From assembly GCA_012845835.1 (NCBI GenBank), contig JABAKD010000011.1:2658501-2722500 (forward strand): a DNA stretch of 64,000 bases. The letters are read 5' to 3'. How positions within the stretch are numbered: the stretch's first letter is position 1; each line of letters opens with the position of its first letter. The notes under the pieces are model-generated. The model ran no database searches. It saw nothing but the letters and a program-made list of their open reading frames with translations, and was not told where the DNA came from. Positions 24,216-35,400 of the stretch are shown in pieces. The stretch is from Undaria pinnatifida (Eukaryota; Sar; Phaeophyceae; Laminariales; Alariaceae). The translations under genes and the position numbers were made by a program.

Positions 24216-26340
24216 ACGTTTTTGAACCCATCGCATCGCTCGTGCCACCACAAAAACACACACGATGACACACCCATACCAGGTACAACACAGCAGTATC
24301 ATACAACAGCGCCGACGCTGGCTTGGCTGCTATCAGCTATCACTGCTGCCGCTTCTAGCTGTAAGTCATCGTGGCACGTTCCCAGCTCCGCCCACCAGCA
24401 GCGCGTATCATACAATGGCAGCAGCGCGTATCATACAATGGCAGCAGCGCGCGGTTTCGGTGACCTTTTTCCAACAACGGCTACCCTTGCTGTAGCTTTG
24501 GCGGCTCTCGACTGAGTGCTACGCCACGAACGCAGCGTTGGAGGCTTCCGGCCAAGTCAACGCCACCAACCCGCTTGGGCAACGGTTTGTCCCGCGCGAA
24601 GCACGCGTTGCTCGCGGAGAACGCACGAAGCACTGAGCGTCCAGCCGACTTTCGTCTGCCATACAGCAGTACCCCCTCGCACCAAGCGCCTCCGGACAAA
24701 GCGCAGAACTGTAAAATTGACTAGACTCACGATAAGGAGGCCCAGAAGAGTCCAGTCGAAAGAAAAGTCCAGTCGGAAAAGGCGCTTTTTGACTCTTGGA
24801 TCCCGACTACTGTGTATGAACTGGCCTTAGGATTAGGCTTAGGATTCTGCATTCAGACCAATGCTACGTGGAGCTCCAACCTTTTCGTCGAAACTGGGCC
24901 AAGGTCTATAATAAGCCAGTAGAGTTTACGGCGTGTTTGACACTATGGTGGAGGCGCACTGAACGAGACGAAGAGGACTAGTCGTAGAAATTTGTTCGTG
25001 GGGTTGGGGTTGTGGTAAGGGTTGGGGTTGAGGTCAGGGTTGTTCAACATCCTAGTTATATTTGTGTCGAGCACAGAGTGGCCCTTACCCTTGACCATGG
25101 TGTTGAACAAGTTGTACGGGGCCTTGGTATATGCAACCCCCTCTCTGTGACTGAGGAGACCTGGGCTTAAGGAAGCGTATAGTAACCCAGCTTGTAATGA
25201 AGCGCTTGTGTACGCCCTCAACATTTTTTATGGAACCGATCTTCATTGGCAAACCTTACTAACCCCGACCCCAACATCCACTCCAATCCTCAACCCCATC
25301 TTAACCCAAACCCCAACCCTACCCCCACCTTGACTCCAACCCCAACCTCCACACCAACCCCCAAATCAACCCGCCGTGCGCAAAACGCCGCGAAATCCCC
25401 AAAAATTGCTTGCGCGTTTTTTTTTGTTCGGCCAGGCGGAGCGTCTCTCATGTTGATGACGGCGGTAAATCGAGGGGTGTTGCCGTGGCCTGGAAGGCAG
25501 CACCCCTACGGACACACGGGTAGAGCGAGCAACCTCAAAGAGCGCAGGTTAAAGCTGACATCAATGTGAGTTGTGGGAGGGGATGGGGGTGCGGGCTGGC
25601 CGTCGGCTGCAGGCGTGTACACTGCTGGGTTTTTTTTGTGTTGTACTACGTCTAATTATAATCACTTTTTTCGGACATGTCCGCGTTGATGCCTCAAAAG
25701 GATTTCGCACGTTTTTCCGCTGCCGATTGTCACGTAGAGCGTTCGGGTGCTTATGGTGCTGTCCCTCTCGGCCGCGGTCGTTGCCGTTTGTCGACGGCAT
25801 CGTATATATGCATCTCTCCACTACCGCCACTAACCCTATAATCCTGACCCTAACCTTTTTAGCTTTTGTTATTATATATCGTTTTCTTAGTTCCTTTTCC
25901 CCATATCTTTCCTCTTTGCTGCACATAGTCTGGTGTGCTGACTTGCATCTTTTTTTGCCCGCGTGTTCATTGCGGTTCATTGCGTGGCCAAAACTGCATT
26001 GCTGTATTTGCAATGATGTGTATCTCTGTTTTGTAGTTTGTGACCACAGGAGTAGTAATGATAGAGCTCATCCCTCCAGGAGGCATCGGCACGGACACCG
26101 CTTGTGCTGGATGTAGATGGGTGGAAATATCAGTTCAATGTGAAGAACACACACAGCTTCCGTATCATTGCTTTACCTAGCAGTCGGGCTTAGACGTTTA
26201 GCCTAGGGGTTAACGTTGAATTCTTGGTGTAAATCACCTGTTTTGTGCGAAGCTGAGCCAAGTCGTAACGACAGATCATGATGGTCTGTCGCCCTCTCGC
26301 TCGCTGATCCGAAATCGTGTGTTTTTTTTGGGGGTACCAG
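24216..26340. other. Intergenic or 5' intron of gene A, no exon assigned
   Basis: Contains a 22-bp tandem repeat (GCAGCGCGTATCATACAATG, 24399-24455), a CCAACCCC-rich tract (25259-25370), a TACCAGGTA at 24277-24285 and partial dispersed repeats near 26100 and 26240. An open frame with a hydrophobic stretch starts at ATG 25583 (MGVRAGRRLQACTLLGFFC) and could be an anchor-bearing 5' exon, but part of the same frame is shared with the repeat at 23735, and no convincing donor with the right phase was found. Confidence 0.3.
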
Positions 26341-26446
26341 GAACAATAACGCGTTTCAGACGAAGCCGTACACTCTCAAAGACCTGTTGGACCTCAAGTC
26401 GGACTTTGTCCCCCGCAGCAAAAGCCCCAAGTATGCCGAGGTCACG
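26341..26446 (+). CDS. Gene A exon A1
   Basis: Follows acceptor GGTACCAG and ends GTCACG|GTGAGT, a strong donor. It starts with one base completing a codon, then 35 codons (NNNAFQTKPYTLKDLLDLKS to KYAEVT). The last residues begin the first beta strand of a Rossmann-like GT-A fold in my reading. An upstream exon leaving two bases is required and was not identified. Confidence 0.75.
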
Positions 26447-29400
26447 GTGAGTACGCGAACAGCTTGGCCTGATTGTTGTGACTTTGCTTGTTGTGCTTTG
26501 CCGGTAGATTTGCCAATAGGTTTTGCCAATTTTATTTTCAGTAGCTTTGCCGGTAGGAAATAGCTTTTTTAGTGGCTTTACCGGTATCCTTTTGCGGTAG
26601 GTTTACTACGAGTAGTCGCTTCCAGTAGCTTCGACAGTGCTTTCGTCGTTAATGTGCTTAGCAGTAACTTTTTCAGATTTGTCTGTAGTTATACCAGTAG
26701 TGTTGCCAGTAGTGTCGCCAGTAGAGTTTCCGGTATATCTCTTCCTAAAGCTTTGCAAGTATAGTGGCCAGTATATTTCATAGCTTTGCCGATGCGTTTA
26801 TCAGTAGTTTCGCCAGTAGTAGCTGTGCAAACAGCTTCGTCAGTTTGCGTCTATTTTTGTTGTTTTTTTCGTTGCGTAGTCTCAGCTTTTTTTTTTGCTC
26901 ATCCCCTCTATTCTCTACGCGTTTTGCTTTCTTCTTCTCCCTCCCTAGCCCAGACCCGGGGTCACTAACCAGGCTCTTCTCTCCCGTCTCCGCTACTACT
27001 GTATGCGCCTTCGCTTTTATCGCGAGAAGACTCCGACCCTTTCCTCCCTGGTCGACTCACATCGAAATGCGCGTACCCACGCTGCTAGGCGCTCTCAGCG
27101 GTTTATTTACTTTCTTTCTGCAAATGAAATCGAAAGTTTTGACCCACGTGCGATTTGAACACCAGGACCAGCTCTATTAACACTTGCATTCGAGGGCAAC
27201 CACTAGACCACCGGGGCGACCGGCTTGAACTGGCGCTTCTTCAACAGCCTTTTTTTTTGGAGAGGCGACCGTGTTACGATTTTCTGTAGCGGGCACTAGT
27301 TTTCCCAAAAGGCAGGGGCAGTCGCAAAGAATAACCCATTTACTGCTGCAAACATTATCCGACACTACGGCGTTTTTGCGATTTCCATTTTGTATTTGGG
27401 TGGAAAAGCATATGCTAGTAGTATTGAAACCGACGAACGCCATAAGCCAAGACCAGCCCAACCCACGAGCTAGTTAAGTTAGGGAACATAGTAAACATGG
27501 TGGGGAAAACGTAGTTCGAACGTTATTTTTTTCGCTGAGTTTTCCTGGGTTGGGTTGGCCTTGGGTTGGGATGGCCTTGGGTTGGGTTGGCCTTGGTTTG
27601 GGTTGGCCTTGGATTGTGGCGTTTGACGGTTGCAATTCTAATAGTACATGTTTTCTTTCCCAACTCCTCCCCAACCAAAGTTGCTTGGTAGTCCGCAAAC
27701 ACCCTACAAATTCCCACTAGTGTGTGCACGTTGACTGGATGATTTTACGAAGAAAAAACATTTTCACGCCGTTGTTGTTGCTGTTCCCGACGTTGAAGGT
27801 AGAGAGCAAAAAACCATCTTGCCATTTTGAAGATCCCTGTCTATTCCCCCTCGTTTTCGACCCTGATTTGTTTAACTCATTCTCGACCGTTTTGGTCTGC
27901 TATTGCTGCCTCTGCGGCCGCCACCGCCATTGCGATCCCCCCTGACACAGGTGATACTTACCGCGTCTGATGAGCTGGAGAGCCAGCTGAAAGCTTTGCT
28001 GACCAGCACCGTTCAAGCGAAGCAGGCAAGAACCCTCCCCCCCACTCCTGCTTCCTCCCGATGGTCTCAAGACTACGGCCATGGTTATTATGAGTACCCC
28101 CCCCCATGCCGCCGCCTCCGCCGCCGTTGCCGCCACCGCCTCGCCAATAAACATGAAAACCTAAAGAGTTTGTGATATGGTAAGGGAATATATAGGCTGG
28201 CTAGCACCGTGCAACTGAAGCAGTCAAGAGCCCCCCCCCCCCCCCCCCCCCCACCAAACTGGGGACAGACTACTTAAATGAATAGGGTGGAATTCGTTGC
28301 AGCAGTCCGATAGTACAAAGGTTTAAGCGGTTCAGTCGGTTAATGAGCCGTTCATTGCTCATTGGGTGTGTGTTATTCGCATGCAACTTATCTGCACGTT
28401 AACCGCATGTTTCCACTCACCTACATTGTGCACTCCTTCCCCCGCCCTCCCTCCCCCCCTCTCCCCCTCCCCCCCTCCCTCCCTCCCTCCCTCCCTCCCT
28501 CCCTCCCTCCCTCCCTCCCTCCCTCCCTCCCTCCCTCCCTCCCTCCCTCCCTCCCTCCTCCCTCCCTCCCTCCCTCCCTCCCTCCCTCCCTCCCTCCCTC
28601 CCTCCCTCCCTCCACCCCTCCCTCCCTCCCTCCCTTCCTCTCTCCCTCCCTCCCTCCGACCTACCGACCTCCCGACCTCCCGACCTCCCGACCTCCCGAC
28701 CTCCCGACCTCCAACCTCCCAACCTCCCAACCTCCCAACCTCCCAACCTCCCAACCTCCCAACCACCCAACCACCCAACCCTCCCCCTCTCTCACATTGT
28801 CATAACACCGTAAAAACTAATCAGGTGTGGGTGGCTATGCCCGCAAAAGGCGCATCCGTGTCCCGCTTGATCGTGGACAACTATCGAAGGGGGGGGCGAT
28901 TCGGCGACCGATTGCGCGTGGTGATGTCCGATTTTTTTACCGGGTTTCCCCCCGAGGAAGGGATCGGGGGCGGCGATGGCAGCTTCTTTGACAGCACCCT
29001 AGGGCTGTTCCAGCTGGCGATGCAGGCCGGGACAGAGTGAGAAGAAACCTTTTTGTGTGTTTGCGTGGTTAGCGTTGTTTTGTTTTTGTTTTTGTTGTTT
29101 TTGTTTTTGTTGTTTTTGTTTTGTATTTTTTTTTCCTCGTGTGTATGTTTTTTCAGTGTTTTTGGCGAGTCTTTTTTTTTATATTTGTGATGTTTTGGTG
29201 TGCTCTATGTTTTGTGTTTTTTTGTGTGTGTTTTGTGTATGTGATGTGCGTTTTGCGTGTTTTAAGTGCTTTGCGTGTTTTTTTGGTATGTTTGGCTTAT
29301 GGGGATGCATTTTTGATGTGGTGAGTGCTTGAAGGTGTCGATGGGTGTGCGTCCGTGTCTGATGGGATGTTTTGTGCCCTCTTCTCTCTTGCCCGTTGGC

Positions 29401-32400
29401 CCTGCCCCCCCCCCCCCCTCCTGGTTGTATATTGGGGTTGGTGTTGGTTAGCAACGACGCTCTAAAACATGCCAATCACTGCGTGAGCTAGACAACCAGG
29501 GTACTTTTTTTTTTTTTTTGGCGGTCACCATGATGGTTATCGAGTAGATCCTGTTGTGCGGGGTGGAGAACCCTAACTCCGCAGAAGGGGGATGATCGTA
29601 TCACGTATTAATAGTGTGATTATGGTAAGGAACCCACGAGACAGTTACATAGTAAAGTACCCATTGCTGTCTCTGGAGTGGCCACATCAGAAAACAAAGT
29701 AACCCATTGGCGCTGCCATCCATAAGCAAGTAGGCACATGGTGCCGAAGTCCGTCTCACGGGCGGTTCTTGGAAGGATTCAGTTCACCCTTCATGCGACT
29801 CGCCGAACACCTCACGGCGCCTCGCGCTTGGTGCAAGCAATGTCTGCCTGGTTGGTGAAAACCCGACGTGCTCCGTCCCGGCATAGTAGGGATGCGAGGG
29901 TTTATGGTCATACGACTACGGCCATGCACAAACTGAGTACCGCCCCCCCCCCCCCCCCCCACTCTTTGGGCGTTTCGTTTCCGTTTCGGCTTCGGCTTGG
30001 TCGTGCGCAGCTTCATCTGGATCATCAATCCCGGGATTTGTCCCGGTCCAAAGTTTCTGGAGCTATTGTCGCACGTCTCCGGATCGAGCGAGCTAACCGG
30101 GGTCTTTGGCGGAGAGGGGGGTCTCATGCCTGCCGCGCCTACCAGGGCCTGGAGGTGATTTTATTCAATTGGCGGGAGGATTTTAAGGGTTGGGCTTGGG
30201 GCATGCGTGGGGGGGGGGAAGGGGGTGCATTTTTTTCATGCATGGCCACCATAGACCCTCGCAATCCTACTATGCCATACGTGAGGGCAGGGAGGTGGAG
30301 AGCGAGGGGGGGATCATGCCTGCCGCGGCTACGAGGGTATGGAGGTGGATTTATTGACGGAAAAGATTTTCGAGAGCGAAGGCGCAAGCGTGCGTGACGG
30401 GGGGAGGGGCACTAGGGCCTAGAGATGACTTGATTGGTGGCAGGATTTCGTGGGCTAGGGTACAGGCATGCGTCCGGGGGGGGTGGGGGGGGGGTGGGGG
30501 GGGGGGAGGGGGGGGTATGATGTCTGTCGCACCCACTAGAACCTGGAGGTGATTTTTTTGGCAGAACGGAAGAGGGTTTCGAGGTCTAGGATACAGGCAT
30601 GCGTGATCGAATCAGGGGGGGGGGGGGGGGGGGGGGAGGGAGGCTTTTGCCCGCCGCCCCCACGGACGATTGATTTGGCGGAAGAGTTTCAAGGGCTAGG
30701 GTGCAGGCGTGCGTGACTGGGGGAGGGAAAGTAAGCTTTGCCTAGTGCCTGCCGCGAACACGAGTGATTGATCGGCGGAAAGGCTTCGAAGGCTGCGATG
30801 CGGACATGCGTGACGGGAGCGAGGGGAGGGTGAGCTTGGCTTGTTGCCTGTGGCGGCCACGAGTGATCAATTGGTGAAAGGGTTTCTAGGGATAGGGTGC
30901 AGGCTTGCGTGACCCCCCCCCCCTTCTCCCCTCTCCTCACAGCCTCCTGTCATGTTAATCGCATCTGTGGTCACCTTCGTGATGACTGGTTGGTGGAAGG
31001 GTTTCGAGGGATAGGGTGCAGGCTTGCGTGACCCCCCCCCCTCCTCCCCTTTCCTCACCTCTCCACCCGCACTCCCCCTCCCGCTCCCACCCCGCCTTCG
31101 CCCCCGCTCCCACGTCCACCCCCTCCCCCCCTTTCATCGCTAGAGAGCGGAACGACCTTGACACGAGTTCAGCACACGCACTCTTCGCGTTGTGGAATGC
31201 CGGGAACGAGCAAACAGCAGCAACGAGGGGGGAAGCGGCTGCGCGGTGGAGCAAGATGGGGAGCATGGCTATAGGGGGGACTGATGCGTCGACCGCGGCT
31301 ACGGAGCTGTCTTCCGTGGATGTTTTGTTTTCTCAGTGGTATTTGCACAGGGACCTGGTGCGGTTGTTGTTCAGGGAGAGGTGGACACCGCAAGGCGAAT
31401 ACTCTGCGGTGAGATGCGCTTTCGTGTCGACGTTTTGTCCTCTAACTCCGGTAGGGAAAGGCTCCCGTATCGTGTGGAAACCCTTTGATGTATTTTAGAA
31501 AAAACGGTTGCTGTTTTGGGAGAGGCGAACGCCGCAAGGCGAAGACTCTGTTTTGGGATGATGCTTCGCTTGTTTTGTATATTTTTTGCAATTTAGTGAC
31601 CCATGTCTCCTCTTTTCCCGGTAGGGAAAGCCTCCGTATTTTGTGGTTGGGATGTTGTTCTTGTTTTCCCATTGCGGTTGTTATTGTGCTTTGGCTGTGG
31701 TAGTACTTCTTTATTTTTCGTTTTCCGTGCGATCGATTAGTAATCGAGACGCTTAGTCCTGTTGACTGAATCCATCCCTCGCCCGTTGACCCCTCCCCCG
31801 TCCCCCCGTCCCCCCGTCCCGCCCATGTTATCTAGAGGTTTAGCTGCCAAGGGAATATGGGAGTTATTTTAAATGATTCCGAAACAAAAGGTTAGTTGCT
31901 TTACAATCTATGGAATTGCTTCTCACTTTAAAATAATTGTCACCCCCCTTCCATCCCCGTCCCCCCGCCCGCCTCCCCTCCCCCCCCCCTCTGTTTGGAA
32001 ATATCGAAAACAGGCACTCGCGCTCTCCTATGGCCTTCGTCGGTACGCGGGCATCCAAAGCTACGTCCTCCCCTCCGACCCCGACCTGCCCGAGTACAAT
32101 GCGGAGGTCGCTGTGGCGGGTACCGCTGCTAGGGCCGAGGGCGGGGTGGAGGCGCGCGGCAAGGAGGCGAACGAAGATAAGCAATCAAAACATTTTCGTC
32201 GCGCCCATGCTAAGCCGCCGACCAGCCGCCCAGCTGAGAACGGCGATGGTTACGGTATCGTTAAAGGCAACGTAAACGGTGACGTTAACCGTAACCTTAT
32301 CGCTAACGACAACGCTGACCCTAGCGGTAACGGTAACAAACACGCGATGGCGGTGAAAGCGGCGGAGGCGGCCCGGGAACTTATAAGGAAATTACGGGAC

Positions 32401-35400
32401 CCTCCCCTAATTTCCGTGTTTAGGGAGCAAGTGACCAGGGGGGGAAGGTTCTTTTGGACCCCCGAGCAATACCCGCGAGAGCTGGTGGTGCTTGTGGTGG
32501 ATGGAGTGCGACAGGCGGAGCTCTTGGAGCCGCTGTACCGGGAGTTGGTGATGACGGCGAGGGTGGAGGAGGAGGCGGCGGCTGAGGGTGGGGGTGGGGG
32601 TGGAGCCGCGGAAGTTTTTATTGCCGTGGTGAGAGATGGAAGATGGAAGATGGGAGGGACGGGCGTTGGAGTTGTTATTGGGTAGGATTGGAAGGGCCGG
32701 GGGGGGGGGGGGTTGTTCTTGTTAATTGTCGTTGTTGTTGTCGTTGGTGCTGGTGCTAGTGCTGTGTTGTCGGTGTTTGTGTTGTTGTTTTTGCTCTTGC
32801 TCTTGCTCTTGGTGGTGGTGGTGGTGGTGGTGGTGGTGGTGGTGGTGGTGGTGGTGGTGGTGGTGGTATTGGTGGTGTTGTTGTTGTGGTGGTGGTGGTG
32901 GTGGTGGTGGTGGTGGTGGTTTTTGTTGTGGTTGTTGTCGTGGTGGTGGTGGTGGTGGGTTTTGTTGTGGTCGTTGGTCATTGTTTCTACCATTTTAGTC
33001 CTGTTCTTCCCGATACTGTCGAGTGTCGGGGCGGGGTTGGGCTTGCTGCCAAACCCACTCTGCAACCCCACCCTCACCACCCCTTATCCCCCACCCGTTC
33101 CCTACCCCCACCCCACCCCCCACCCCCCACCGTCGACGCCTGCTACGATAGAGGTATTAAGGTATACCACTTCTTGGCTGAAACGGTTCCTCGGTGACGG
33201 GGCTTCTTAGCCCAAATTCATCGGAATTTCCTTTTTATTTTTGCAATATTTTTCGTTGTACGAGTATTGGCCATGGAATTTGTTCGTCGGGTAGCACTTG
33301 TAATTATCTCCAAAACAGTTTTTACGTCAGGTGGAGATCTCCTCAAGTGCTGAGCCTCAAGAAAAAAAAAAAAAAAACTCTGCCGTAACATGCGTTCTCT
33401 CCGCCTCTCATCCCTCACCCTCATCCTCACCCCCACCCCCCCGCCATTACCCCTTAAGAACTGAAAACAACGACAAAATCATCCACCACCCCCCCCATTT
33501 CCCATCCCCTATCCCCACCCCCCCTGACGCCTCTGTACATGAGGTTTCTTTTTGTTTTTTGGGTGGTGTTGTGGCCGACCCGACCTGACCGAACCCAACC
33601 TCAACACCCGAACATCGCGTTGTCTACGGGATACCAAAATTGGTTGCTTAACCCCTTTAGAGCCCCAAAATCCTTCCCTATACTAATTCCAAGTAATTTT
33701 GTCATCAAAATGGGTTTCCAGTTGTAAAGGCGTCAAGAGTGGAGCAAGAAAACATGTAGTAATTAATAGGTGGTGTCTCGATCAGGGTTCACCGCGGGGT
33801 TGTTGTCCATTATTACTATTGACTACGAGTAGGTTTTGACTCATGAAAAAGTGACAAAAAACGAGCGACCGGTGTATCACGCATCTTTTGCAAAGATGAG
33901 TATCGGCCCTAAATTTTGTCGAGTTCGCAGCTGGCGTGGTCAGAATAATTTAATAGCAAGGTATTGGAACCGTCGATCGAAGGTCATTTGTTAGCTTAAA
34001 GTCAACCTAAACCACGAAAAAATCGGTCATTAGAAAAACGTTTTCCTACGACGTACTTTTTTCCCAACATGTTAGTAGTTTATTCACGGGTTGGTTTGAT
34101 TGGCTGGCTGGGTTTTATTGTCAATACTGTTATTATACTGGTATGTTTTCTAACCCAACGTGAAATGCAATTCGTGAACTCCCTATCATCATCACTTTAC
34201 GCGACAACAGATCACCCGGGACGAAGACGCCGACAGACACGTTGGAAAACCTCACCCTGACTGCACCGGCGTAGCCGAGGCCCTCGGCGTGTCCCGTACA
34301 GGAGAGGACGCTCCAAATTCTGCCTACAATGCGCCTTTACGGTGGAGCAAGGGCGCCACTAGGAGGCAACTGGGCACGCTCGGGGTTTTGGGAAGGGTGA
34401 GGCCGGAGGAGAAGGGAGTTGGGGGCTCGGGGATGGAGCGCGGGATAACGTGGAAAAGGCTAAGGAAAGCGGCGAGGTGGCTCGCGAGCAGCAGCACGGA
34501 CATTACCACGGTTAGGGGAGGCGGCTCGTTGGATTGGTCGCGGAGAAACAGCAGGAGCTCGTCGGAGGAGTCGGGCAGGTGATGATGCAGTAGGTGGTGG
34601 TCCAGTAGGTTGGTGGCAGTATTTATAGCAGGTAGTGCGGTGTTGAGTTAATGTCAGCAGCGCTGACATCGCCGCTGGTAGTGCTGTGGAAGAAGCTGAG
34701 CAAGGTGGTGCAGTAGGCGGTGCAGTAGGTCGTGCGATAGGTCGTGCAATAGGTCGTGCAATAGGTGGTACAGTAGGTGGTGCAGTAGGTTATGTGGTAG
34801 GTGGTGCAGTAGGTTATGTGGTAGGTGGTGCAGTAGGTTATGTGGTAGGTGGTGCAGTAGGTTATGTGGTAGGTGGTGCAGTAGGCAATGTGGTTGGACA
34901 TGTAGGTAGTTCAGCAGGTGTGTAGGTCATGCAGTAGGCGGTGCTGTAGGTCATGCAGTAGGCGGTGCTGTAGGTCATGCAGTAGGCGGTGCTGTAGTTC
35001 ATGTAGTAGGCGGTGTTGTAGACCGGGTAGTGGGTAACGCAAGTAAGTCAGTAGACCATGCAGTAGGCCCCGAAGTAGGGCAGGGTAGGTCGTGCAGTGG
35101 GTAATGTAGATGATGCCGCAGACCTTGCGGTAGGCGGTGCAGTAGGCCAGACAGCAGGCCAGGCAGTAGACTAGACACAAGTGCATGCGGTAGACCAGGC
35201 AGTAGGTAGTGCTGTAGGCCAGACAGCAGGTTAGACAGTAGGTAGTGCAGTATGCCCAGCAGTAGGTCAGACAATACGCCCGGCGGCAAATGATGCACCA
35301 AGTGGTGCAGTAGGCCATGCAATGGGTAATGCGGTAGGACGTGCAGTTGGCAGTGCAGTATACTGGGCAGTAGGTGATGGAGTAGATAATGTGTAGGCCG

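Noticed and set aside
25571-26116. Signal-anchor exon of gene A
   Set aside because: Hydrophobic but T-rich, partly shared with the repeat at 23735, and without a donor in the phase needed by exon A1; left as a low-confidence note.
28359-28805. Pro/Ser/Leu-rich forward and Gly/Arg/Glu-rich reverse frames
   Set aside because: Products of (CCCT)n and 8-bp arrays inside intron 2 of gene A.
29738-30397. A conserved protein shared with 60790-60968 (reverse)
   Set aside because: The shared frame lies entirely inside dispersed repeat R; diverged copies at 7429 and 55437 do not preserve it.
32250-33210. Reverse His/Thr/Asn-rich frame of 276 codons and forward poly-Val frames
   Set aside because: Driven by the GGT/ACC microsatellite; the forward strand of 32250-32628 is exon A5, whose splice phases agree with its neighbours.
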